Notes under the pieces: model-generated
The model's database searches: none
What the model was told of the DNA's origin: nothing
What the model saw: only the letters and a program-made list of their open reading frames with translations
Assembly: GCA_930972465.1 (NCBI GenBank)
Contig: CAKNHF010000007.1
Coordinates: forward strand, 35,964 to 99,963
Length of the DNA: 64,000 bases
From: an uncultured Lachnospiraceae bacterium
Lineage (GTDB): Bacteria > Bacillota > Clostridia > Lachnospirales > Lachnospiraceae
Direction: 5' to 3'
Made by a program: the position numbers and the translations under genes
Shown here: positions 57,292 to 64,000 of the stretch, one piece after another
How the letters are laid out: every line of letters begins with the position of its first letter
Numbering within the stretch: the first letter of the stretch is position 1

Positions 57292-57738
57292 ATGGAACCG
57301 TATATGAGAACAGCGAAGTATTATGAGACGGATCAGATGGGGATCATCCATCATTCGAATTATATCCGATGGATGGAAGAGGCGCGGATTGATGTGATGG
57401 CGCAGCTCGGATATCCGTACCGGAAGTTTGAGGAGATGGGCTATATGAGTCCGGTGCTCCATGCGGAATGTGAGTACAGGAAGAGTGTGAAGTTTGACGA
57501 TGAGGTCAGAATAAAGGTTACGCTCCGAGACCTGGGGCGCGTCAAGTTTACGCTGGCGTATGAGATATACAACGTAAGTGAAGGCGGCGTGCTCAGTGCA
57601 TACGGCACGACGACGCACTGTTTTCTGAAGAAAGACGGCCGTCCGGTACTGATAGACCGGGAGCTGAAGGAATTTTCGGATATGCTGAGGACTCTGGAAG
57701 AGAAAAAAGCGGAGGATAAAAAAGAGCAGACAGAATAG
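57292..57738 (+). CDS. Acyl-CoA thioesterase, YbgC/4-hydroxybenzoyl-CoA type
   Basis: A 148-aa hotdog-fold thioesterase. YYETDQMGIIHHSNYIRWMEEARIDVM (cited in part as ETDQMGIIHHSNY) has the catalytic aspartate and the histidine pair. LHAECEYRKSVKFDDEVRI and THCFLKKDGRPV complete the fold. It hydrolyses an acyl-CoA or acyl-ACP; the natural substrate is not known. GGAGGCAGAG precedes the ATG. Confidence 0.9.
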   Translation: MEPYMRTAKYYETDQMGIIHHSNYIRWMEEARIDVMAQLGYPYRKFEEMGYMSPVLHAECEYRKSVKFDDEVRIKVTLRDLGRVKFTLAYEIYNVSEGGVLSAYGTTTHCFLKKDGRPVLIDRELKEFSDMLRTLEEKKAEDKKEQTE

Positions 57739-57748
57739 CGGAGTTCCC

Positions 57749-57777
57749 TTGACAATATCGAGTGTCGATAATATACT
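57749..57777 (+). promoter_or_regulatory. Sigma-A promoter of the DUF2812 gene
   Basis: Perfect TTGACA (57749-57754), 17-base spacer, TATACT (57772-57777). A palindromic operator fills the spacer. Confidence 0.85.
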
Positions 57778-57803
57778 GAAGATAGAAATATCGATATTCG
57801 ATA
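57756..57803. promoter_or_regulatory. Twin palindromic operators in the DUF2812 promoter
   Basis: Two copies of TATCGA-N3-TCGATA at 57756-57770 and 57789-57803, centres 33 bases apart (about three helical turns); both are followed by ATA. The first lies between the -35 and -10 boxes and the second just after the expected transcript start. The PadR protein encoded at 58784-59098 is the likely binder. Confidence 0.7.
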
Positions 57804-57823
57804 ATATGGCGGGGGGTGATTCT

Positions 57824-58699
57824 GTGAACAGTAAGGTCAATAGTAAAAGGAAATGTGTGTTCAGGGATTTCAGGTATACCGAATGTGATGCCTTCGCGGG
57901 ATATCTTCATAATATGTCACGGAAAGGCTGGCATTTTAAGGAATGGCGGATGGGACTTGTTTTTGAAAAAGGAGAACCTGCGGACATATATTATCGGGTG
58001 GAGGTCTTTCCGAAGGGAACGGAGATGGATACAAAGCCGGAGATGCCGGCGGAGGAGTATGCCGAGTACTGCCGGGCGGCCGGCTGGGAGTTCCTGGACG
58101 GAAAACGTAAATTCTGCATTTTCCGGCGAAATGATCAGGGAGCGGTGCCGATTGTGACAGAGGAGGAACGGTTTGACAATGTCAGAAAGGCAGAGTGGAG
58201 ACTGCTGGGAAGTGAAATGCTTATACCACTGTTCGTTACCGTATCACTGGGGCTCAGGATGCTCGGTCTTGTGCTGATGGAACAGGGATTTTCCATATCA
58301 GAGTTATCAAATGCGGAATGGTTTGTAATACTGACAGTAATTCTGATGATGGTTATGAGGCTGGCTCAGTGCTCGGGACTGCTTATCTGGCAGAGCCGGG
58401 GAAAAAAGAAACTGCTTTCCGGCCGGAGAATATTTTATGGAAGAAAGTACTGGAATATGCTGTGGGATATTCTCTGTGCAATGCTGCTTCTGGGAATCTT
58501 TTTCCTGCTCTGCCAGGAAGGGATGACAGCGTTAACCGTATATGTGCTGTGTATGGGGGTGCTGCTGTTCGGGCTTATGGCGGCGATTGCACATTTCCGC
58601 CTTTCCCGCGGTGAAAACTGGGCGTTTCTGATCGGCGGAGGTCTGCTGATTATCTGGCTGGTAACGAGTATCTGGGTCCTATGGCTTATTCTGACGTAG
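57824..58699 (+). CDS. DUF2812 domain membrane protein
   Basis: A 291-aa protein. The cytoplasmic N-terminal DUF2812 domain (about 10-130) has CDAFAGYLHNMSRKGWHFKEW and EEYAEYCRAAGWEFLDGKRKFCIFR. About four helices then follow. The ORF is open from 57749, but that would put translation over the promoter; GGGGGGTGATTCT before a GTG at 57824 gives the likely start. DUF2812 genes are often paired with PadR regulators, as here. The role is unknown. Confidence 0.82.
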   Translation: MNSKVNSKRKCVFRDFRYTECDAFAGYLHNMSRKGWHFKEWRMGLVFEKGEPADIYYRVEVFPKGTEMDTKPEMPAEEYAEYCRAAGWEFLDGKRKFCIFRRNDQGAVPIVTEEERFDNVRKAEWRLLGSEMLIPLFVTVSLGLRMLGLVLMEQGFSISELSNAEWFVILTVILMMVMRLAQCSGLLIWQSRGKKKLLSGRRIFYGRKYWNMLWDILCAMLLLGIFFLLCQEGMTALTVYVLCMGVLLFGLMAAIAHFRLSRGENWAFLIGGGLLIIWLVTSIWVLWLILT

Positions 58700-58783
58700 G
58701 AAGCAGGGGCGGACCGGTTACAGGAACATCTCCGGCATCATAAACGAAGAAGAGACTGTGGAAAGACCGAAGGGGAAAAGAAA

Positions 58784-59098
58784 ATGGCAAGAGAACAGTT
58801 TCAGACACTGACCGAACCCATGTATTATATCCTGCTGGCGCTGACAAAAGAATGCTGCGGGGTGGATATCATGGAAAAAGTCAGAGATATTTCAAAAGGC
58901 AGGGTGAAAGTCGGCCCCGGGACACTGTACGCCATGCTTGCGAGGTTCGAGGAAAACGGCATCATCCGGAAAACTGCCGAGACAGGACGGCGCAAATCCT
59001 ATATTATAACAGAAACGGGGCTGCAGATGCTCAGAGAAGAATATGAACGCCTCAATATGATGGTAAGAGACGGAAAGGAGATACAGAATGGACTATGA
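58784..59098 (+). CDS. PadR-family transcriptional regulator
   Basis: A 104-aa winged-helix regulator. Landmarks are TEPMYYILLALTKECCGVDIM, VGPGTLYAMLARFEENGIIRK, and GRRKSYIITETGLQMLREEYERL. It is short, with only one helix after the wing, which is typical for the PadR-s2 type. It likely represses the DUF2812 promoter through the twin palindromes. It overlaps the next gene by 11 bases. Confidence 0.9.
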   Translation: MAREQFQTLTEPMYYILLALTKECCGVDIMEKVRDISKGRVKVGPGTLYAMLARFEENGIIRKTAETGRRKSYIITETGLQMLREEYERLNMMVRDGKEIQNGL

Positions 59099-59498
59099 AG
59101 CGCTTCGGAGAATAAGAAATGAACAGAACTCGTTCGGCAACCTTGTCGGTGTCAGGATCGAGGAGATAAGAGAGGGGTATGCCCGCTCTGTGCTGGATGT
59201 GAGAGCGGATCTGTCAAATCCCATCGGCTCGCTTCACGGCGGTGTGCTGTTTACCATAGCAGACATTACAGGGGGCTCGGCGGCGGTTTCCCACGGGGAA
59301 CAGGTCACCACGGTAGATGCGGATATCCGCTATCTGAGACCCGGGATCGGTGTAAAGCGCATCGTCTGTGAGGCAGAAGAGATCAAGAAGGGAAAGACCC
59401 TCTTTGTATACCGCATAGATGTAAGAGATCAGGACGGAACGCTTCTGACGGCAGGGACATTTACTTATATGTCGCTGCGTAAAAAGATTGAATTCTGA
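59088..59498 (+). CDS. PaaI-family hotdog thioesterase
   Basis: A 136-aa acyl-CoA thioesterase of the PaaI/YdiI type. NPIGSLHGGVLFTIADITGGSAA has the active-site His-Gly-Gly (HGG) and the catalytic aspartate, and TTVDADIRYLRPG and GTFTYMSLR finish the fold. AAAGGAGAT lies before the ATG in the end of the PadR gene. The substrate is unknown; aromatic or medium-chain acyl-CoA are usual for the family. Confidence 0.9.
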   Translation: MDYEALRRIRNEQNSFGNLVGVRIEEIREGYARSVLDVRADLSNPIGSLHGGVLFTIADITGGSAAVSHGEQVTTVDADIRYLRPGIGVKRIVCEAEEIKKGKTLFVYRIDVRDQDGTLLTAGTFTYMSLRKKIEF

Positions 59499-59598
59499 GT
59501 CTTCACTAATATTAAGAAAATCTTCATAAATTATCTAATAAAAAGTTCTAAAAATTCTATTAAAATGAACTCACCTATTCAACAAGAAGGGGGAGGTC

Positions 59599-60315
59599 AT
59601 GAAAAAGATAATCAGCGTCAAAAATCTATATAAGCTGTACCGCGTCGGGGACTCCTGTGTCCGGGCGCTCGACGGCGTCAGTTTTGATATCCGCGAAGGC
59701 GAGTTCTGCGCAATCGTGGGTACTTCAGGTTCAGGAAAATCCACACTCCTTAACATGCTTGCAGGTCTCGAAAAACCGACCAAAGGCGAGATCGTAATTG
59801 ACGGATGCCATATCGAAAAACTGAAAGAAGATGAACTGGTGCGGTTCCGGAGAGAAAATGTGGGCTTTGTTTTTCAGTCCTTTCATCTCATCGGAACCAT
59901 GAACGCGGTGGAGAATGTGGCTCTGCCCCTGACCTTTCGCGGAGAGCCCAGAAAACAGCGGATGAAGAAGGCGGAAAGGATACTGGAACTGGTTAATCTG
60001 ACAAAGCACAGGAAACATATGCCGAATCAGATGTCCGGAGGACAGCAGCAGAGAGTGGGGGTGGCCCGTGCGCTGGTCTCGGATCCGAAGATTATTTTTG
60101 CCGATGAGCCTACGGGAAATCTGGACTCTCATACATCGGAAGACGTGATGGGGCTGATGCAGAAAGTGGTAAGAGAGCAGGGCAGGACGCTTGTGATGGT
60201 CACACACGACGATCACCTTGCCGAGTACGCAGACAGGGTCTTCCATATTATTGACGGGAAGATCGTCAAGATCGAAGAAAAACAAAAAAGAAAAGAGGGA
60301 GGACACGAATCATGA
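59599..60315 (+). CDS. ABC exporter ATPase, MacB/LolD type
   Basis: A 238-aa ATPase: Walker [11 protein letters not shown] loop [18 protein letters not shown], signature [16 protein letters not shown], Walker [13 protein letters not shown] and switch [13 protein letters not shown]. The VENVALPL stretch is typical of the MacB/LolD class. GGGGGAGG precedes the ATG after an AT-rich leader of about 100 bases. It overlaps the next gene by 4 bases (ATGA). The exported substrate is unknown. Confidence 0.92.
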   Translation: MKKIISVKNLYKLYRVGDSCVRALDGVSFDIREGEFCAIVGTSGSGKSTLLNMLAGLEKPTKGEIVIDGCHIEKLKEDELVRFRRENVGFVFQSFHLIGTMNAVENVALPLTFRGEPRKQRMKKAERILELVNLTKHRKHMPNQMSGGQQQRVGVARALVSDPKIIFADEPTGNLDSHTSEDVMGLMQKVVREQGRTLVMVTHDDHLAEYADRVFHIIDGKIVKIEEKQKRKEGGHES

Positions 60316-62021
60316 AAATCATTAAGAAAGCGGGTGCGTCACTGCTGTGTCTCTGTATGACACTGACCCTGGCTATGGCAGTGCCGGCCGGCGTTCTGGC
60401 ACAGACAGGATCGGACAAGACGGAACAGACGGAGCAGCAGAAGAACGGGCAGCAGCCTGCAGAGGAACAGCAGGGGGACGGTGCACAGCAGCGTACACTG
60501 GCTCAGATCCGGCTGAGTGTGGGGGACGGACAGTCCACACCTACATTCAAGGCGGGGGAACAGACAGATCTGACGATTAATGTCATGAACAAAGGAAATC
60601 TGGATGCACAGAATGTCCAGATTACTCCTGTGGTGGAAAATGTCAGCGACTGGCCCTTCGATATGTCAAAGCTCAACTATGACAGAAGCCTGGGAACCAT
60701 AAAGGCGGGAGAACAGGCCTCTGCTGTATGGGGAAGCGAGGAAGAAGGGCTTCTGACCGTGCGGGAGGATGTGACGGGACAGTCCTATAAACTGGTTTTC
60801 AGGATTACATACGATGACGGCGAGAATGCATGTGAAACCACCAAGTATGTCTTCGTGAAGACAGAGGCGGCACCGAAAGAGGAGGAACCTTCAGGAGGAC
60901 AGAATGACGGGAACGGGCAGGACGGTCCGGAGGGCGGAACCGGACAGGATGACGGACAGCAGAGCTCAGGCGGCGGAACCGGAATACCGGGAACAGTGGA
61001 TGATACGGACAGCGGACAGGATTTCTATGCGGATGCAGGAGGTGTTTACAACAGCGATCCTATCGTGTCGGGAGGTTCTGAGAGCGCCTCGGACGGATCC
61101 GTTCCGAGGGTGATCGTGACCGGATTCAGCACAGATCCGGCTGAAGTAAAGGCCGGAAGCGATTTCAAACTTACCGTGCATCTGAAGAATACATCAAAAA
61201 AGACTGCCGTATCCAATATGCTTTTCGATTTCCAGGCACCGGCCTCAGGCACAGATGCCGCGGCAGAGGCACCGGCATTCCTCCCGACTTCCGGATCCAG
61301 TTCGGTATACCTGGAGAAAATCGCCGCCGGAGGAACAAAGGATATCTCAATCGAGCTGAACGCAAGGGCAGATCTGGTACAGAAACCGTACAGTATTGAG
61401 ATGAGCATGAAGTACGAAGATAAAAATGCGTCGCAGTTTGAAGGAAACTCCAGCCTGGCCATCCCGATAAAACAGGAGGCGCGGTTTGAGTTCAGCGAGA
61501 TCCAGGTGGCTCCGGATACGGTCGCTGTGGGTGAGGAGGCAAATATTACCTGCAGTCTCTATAATCTCGGAAGAGTAAAACTGTATAATGTCAAAGCAAA
61601 ATTTGAAGGAGATGCCATTGAGGGACAGGAACAGTTCATCGGCAATCTGGAATCCGGGGCCACGGGGATGATCGACGGGATTGTGACAGCAGTCGCCGAG
61701 GCGTACGAAGAGTCAAACTGCAGACTGGTGCTGACATATGAGGATGACGCGGGAAATGTTTCCACTGTGGAACAGCCGTTTACAATGAGCGTTATGCCGG
61801 AGGCCGATTATACAGATATGGGTATGATGGAAGAAATGCCGGAGGAGAGCGGAGGAATTCCCATGCCGGTAATCCTTCTGACAGCCGCAGCAGTTATCGC
61901 GGCCGTCGCCGTCGTTATAGCTCTTGTAAAAAGAAGAAAGAAAAAACGGATCGCCGCAGAAGAGGAGGAATTGATGGATGAGGTGGAGCGACTTACTGAG
62001 GATGAGCATCAGCAGCCTTAG
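60312..62021 (+). CDS. Secreted, membrane-anchored CARDB-like adaptor protein
   Basis: A 569-aa protein between the ATPase and permease genes of an ABC exporter. A signal peptide (about 1-30, ending VLAQT) precedes a Gln/Glu-rich linker. A CARDB/NEW3-like beta domain (about 60-190) starts FKAGEQTDLTINVMNKGNLDAQNV. A low-complexity Gly/Asp/Gln linker (about 195-260) is followed by further domains with VIVTGFSTDPAEVKAGSDF and IQVAPDTVAVGEEANITCSLYNLG. One membrane helix (about 515-535) and a basic/acidic tail end it. It would replace the MacA-type periplasmic partner. The role is inferred from position. Confidence 0.75.
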   Translation: MKIIKKAGASLLCLCMTLTLAMAVPAGVLAQTGSDKTEQTEQQKNGQQPAEEQQGDGAQQRTLAQIRLSVGDGQSTPTFKAGEQTDLTINVMNKGNLDAQNVQITPVVENVSDWPFDMSKLNYDRSLGTIKAGEQASAVWGSEEEGLLTVREDVTGQSYKLVFRITYDDGENACETTKYVFVKTEAAPKEEEPSGGQNDGNGQDGPEGGTGQDDGQQSSGGGTGIPGTVDDTDSGQDFYADAGGVYNSDPIVSGGSESASDGSVPRVIVTGFSTDPAEVKAGSDFKLTVHLKNTSKKTAVSNMLFDFQAPASGTDAAAEAPAFLPTSGSSSVYLEKIAAGGTKDISIELNARADLVQKPYSIEMSMKYEDKNASQFEGNSSLAIPIKQEARFEFSEIQVAPDTVAVGEEANITCSLYNLGRVKLYNVKAKFEGDAIEGQEQFIGNLESGATGMIDGIVTAVAEAYEESNCRLVLTYEDDAGNVSTVEQPFTMSVMPEADYTDMGMMEEMPEESGGIPMPVILLTAAAVIAAVAVVIALVKRRKKKRIAAEEEELMDEVERLTEDEHQQP

Positions 62022-63399
62022 AAGAAGGAAACTGCGGACATTCCTGACCGTACTCGGAGTGGTGATCGGCACGGCGTCCATTGTAGTGATGATTTCCCTG
62101 GGACTTGGCCTGCAGCAGTCAATGTATGAAGAAGTAGAGCAGAACGGCGGGACAACAAGTCTGACGGTGACGGGAAAGACGGGCGACGGCATGATGATGT
62201 CTTACAGTTACGGCACGGACGGCAACATGGAAGAGGAATCCCAGAAGTATATCACCGATGAAGTGGTGGAGGAACTGAAAGGTCTGAAACATGTGAAAAG
62301 CGCCAATCCGGTGCTCAATGTCAGCGCCCTGGCGCTGAAAGGCCGGTATATCGGGTATCTGGATCTGTACGGAATGACTCCGGAGGAGCTGGAAGCACGG
62401 AATATCGAGCTGGAGCCGGGAGGACGGCTTCCCGATCCTGACAGTGCGGAACTGGAGCTGGTGTTCGGCAATGCGGTGCTGACGAACTTTTACGAGGAGT
62501 CCACGGGAAGAGGATACTGGGAGACCGGCGAGATGCCGGATATAGATCTGAAGACAGATCAGCTGTTTCTCATTCTCGACCAGGATGCATATTATTCGGC
62601 TCAGGAGCCGGTATCCTCGGGACCGACAGAAGGCGGGGATGGATCCGGCACCGAGGTTTCTTCACCCAAGGCTCCGAAAAAGTATGTAGTGCATGCCTGC
62701 GGAGTCGTAGCGGGAGGAATGGAGGCCTATAACGCAAACTCATATTACGTCTTCTGTGATATCGATAAGCTTCGCTCTTTTCTGCAGAAAGAATTCCGCG
62801 GGAGGGCGATTCCCGGACAGCCTGCCACCCGGAGCGGAAAGCCGTACAGCCAGTTTGTATACAGCTCCGCCAGCGTTCAGGCCGACGATATGGAAAATGT
62901 TGAGGAACTGGCCAATACGATCAGAAGCATGGGTTATAATGTATCTACAAATATCGAGTATATTAACAGTATGAAGAAACAGTTTGCCATGGTACAGGGA
63001 GTTCTGGGCGGCATCGGTGCGGTATCTCTGTTCGTGGCGGCCATCGGGATTGCCAATACAATGATGATGTCCATCTATGAGAGAACGAAAGAAATCGGTG
63101 TCATGAAGGTGATCGGATGCAGCCTGAGGAATATCAGGGAGATGTTCCTTCTGGAGGCCGGATTTATCGGGTTCATGGGAGGCGTTGCGGGAAATATACT
63201 GAGTTTTATTATGTCTGCAGTCATCAATATACTTGTCTCGGGGGAGAGCATGGGCGTCGGCGGGAGTCTGTCATATATACCGCTGTGGCTTGTGCTGACT
63301 TCCATGGGATTTGCGGTGCTGGTGGGAATGGCGGCGGGTTATTTTCCGGCACTCAGGGCGATGAAGCTGAGTCCGCTGGCAGCGATAAGGAATGAGTAG
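61978..63399 (+). CDS. ABC exporter permease, MacB/FtsX type
   Basis: A 473-aa permease with the MacB topology: one N-terminal helix (RTFLTVLGVVIGTASIVVMISLG), a large extracellular domain of about 300 residues, and three C-terminal helices starting GIGAVSLFVAAIGIANTMMMSIYERTKEIGVMKVIG (cited as landmarks) and ending AGYFPALRAMKLSPLAAIRNE. GAGGAGGAA lies before the ATG. It overlaps the adaptor gene by 44 bases, showing tight coupling. Confidence 0.92.
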   Translation: MRWSDLLRMSISSLRRRKLRTFLTVLGVVIGTASIVVMISLGLGLQQSMYEEVEQNGGTTSLTVTGKTGDGMMMSYSYGTDGNMEEESQKYITDEVVEELKGLKHVKSANPVLNVSALALKGRYIGYLDLYGMTPEELEARNIELEPGGRLPDPDSAELELVFGNAVLTNFYEESTGRGYWETGEMPDIDLKTDQLFLILDQDAYYSAQEPVSSGPTEGGDGSGTEVSSPKAPKKYVVHACGVVAGGMEAYNANSYYVFCDIDKLRSFLQKEFRGRAIPGQPATRSGKPYSQFVYSSASVQADDMENVEELANTIRSMGYNVSTNIEYINSMKKQFAMVQGVLGGIGAVSLFVAAIGIANTMMMSIYERTKEIGVMKVIGCSLRNIREMFLLEAGFIGFMGGVAGNILSFIMSAVINILVSGESMGVGGSLSYIPLWLVLTSMGFAVLVGMAAGYFPALRAMKLSPLAAIRNE

Positions 63400-63440
63400 A
63401 AGATTGATGCAACAGGCAGATGTCAGAGAGGAAAATGCCG

Positions 63441-63480
63441 GGGCCGATACAGATCTGGATTTCTGTATCGGTCCTTTTCA
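63441..63480 (+). terminator. Terminator of the ABC exporter operon
   Basis: A 13-bp stem with one G-U pair (63441-63453 with 63462-63474), 8-base loop, then TTTTCAT. Confidence 0.8.
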
Positions 63481-63536
63481 TATGAAAAATACAGGCGGTA
63501 TACGGCAGATATTTCCGAAAATTTTACAGACAGCTC

Positions 63537-63588
63537 TTGACATACATACAAACCTAGTGTACTATCTAACTATAGCACCGATACAGAT
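63537..63588 (+). promoter_or_regulatory. Sigma-A promoter and imperfect palindrome before the GntR gene
   Basis: TTGACA (63537-63542), 17-base spacer, TACTAT (63560-63565). The -10 box lies in an imperfect palindrome (GTGTACTA near 63557, TATAGCAC near 63571), the style of self-controlled YtrA operators. Confidence 0.65.
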
Positions 63589-63612
63589 GTTAGTAAGATA
63601 TGGAGGGATGAC

Positions 63613-63975
63613 ATGGAATACAGTTCGGGAACCCCGATCTATCTGCAGGTAATCCGTGAACTGCAGAAAAAAATGATCAAAGGCGAGTTAAAGCCCGGGG
63701 ATAAGATGCCGTCCAACCGTGAACTGGCAGTGCTCTACAAAGTCAACCAGAACACGGCGGCAAGGATATACCGGGAGATGGAGAATGAAGGATACTGTTA
63801 TACAAAACGAGGGATCGGGACATTTGTCTCAGAGGAGGAGAATATGTTTGAGAATCTGAAAAAGGAGATGGCGGAAGAACTTCTCAGAAATTTCATGCAT
63901 GAAATGCGGGACCTGGGATTTCAGAAAGGCGATATTCTCTGCCAGGTGGCGGATTATAAGGAGGAGCAGGAATGA
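63613..63975 (+). CDS. GntR-family regulator, YtrA type
   Basis: A 120-aa winged-helix protein: PIYLQVIRELQKKMIKGELKPGDKMPSNRELAVLYKVNQNTAARIYREME (cited as landmarks) and YTKRGIGTFVSE, followed by a short helical C terminus. YtrA regulators sit at the head of ABC-transporter operons, and the next gene is one. The stop overlaps that gene by 4 bases. A self-operator is suggested upstream. Confidence 0.88.
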   Translation: MEYSSGTPIYLQVIRELQKKMIKGELKPGDKMPSNRELAVLYKVNQNTAARIYREMENEGYCYTKRGIGTFVSEEENMFENLKKEMAEELLRNFMHEMRDLGFQKGDILCQVADYKEEQE

Positions 63976-64000
63976 TACTGGAGTGTAAAGATCTGACGAA
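63972..64000 (+). CDS. ABC transporter ATPase, start only (cut by window end)
   Basis: An ATG overlapping the GntR stop (ATGA) opens MILECKDLT, the usual first strand of an ABC ATPase. Only nine codons are visible. The GntR-ABC pairing supports the call. Confidence 0.55.

Overview
The window looks like chromosomal DNA of a spore-forming Gram-positive Clostridia, most likely a Lachnospiraceae gut bacterium; the genus cannot be fixed from the sequence. The reasons are strong AGGAGG-type ribosome sites, a T-box leader before valS, the spoIIAA-spoIIAB-sigF and spoVA sporulation genes, a small alarmone synthetase, ClpC, an LtaS-like enzyme, and several short proteins of a type common in that family. 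Almost all genes lie on the + strand. I see no tRNA, rRNA, CRISPR array or insertion sequence.

Region 1 (1-19497) is a surface-polysaccharide locus. Genes at 8-5861 (flippase, large GT-C-like membrane protein, UDP-glucose dehydrogenase, DPM-type glycosyltransferase) have the base composition of the rest of the window. Genes at about 5868-15866 (glycosyltransferases, DUF4422 protein, acetyltransferases, a second flippase and a second large membrane protein) are strikingly AT-rich and look like an exchanged strain-specific cassette. rmlA-rmlB-rmlD-rmlC (15972-19497) return to the normal composition and supply dTDP-L-rhamnose. No initiating sugar-phosphate transferase and no standard Wzy polymerase is visible.

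Region 2 (19577-39045) is mostly housekeeping: a DUF3048 lipoprotein, a RelQ-type (p)ppGpp synthetase, a Zn/Cd-type P-ATPase, a TPR lipoprotein, an MnmM-like tRNA methyltransferase overlapping hflX, a ferredoxin-nitroreductase, an SDR, a MESH1-like HD hydrolase, a DUF6512 membrane protein, a glucosaminidase, T-box-controlled valS, an LtaS-like enzyme, folC with a 44-aa companion, and a TPR membrane protein. Region 3 (39082-44056) is sporulation: spoIIAA-spoIIAB-sigF, a 51-aa membrane protein, spoVAA-spoVAB, an inverted spoVAC with a damaged 5' end, spoVAD and spoVAE.

Region 4 (44325-50838) is a complete phosphate-starvation unit, pstSCAB-phoU followed by a PhoP/PhoR-type two-component system, with PhoP-box-like repeats before pstS. 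The PstS protein is circularly permuted relative to the textbook protein. Region 5 (50861-52174) holds the remains of a sugar-use locus: a LacI-type regulator and a GH2 glycosidase, divergent and both cut at the same point. Region 6 (52346-64000) has a GntR regulator followed by clpC, a conserved small protein, radA, a hotdog thioesterase, a DUF2812-PadR-hotdog cluster with twin palindromic operators, an ABC exporter whose middle gene is a secreted CARDB-like membrane-anchored protein, and a GntR regulator leading into an ABC transporter cut by the window end.
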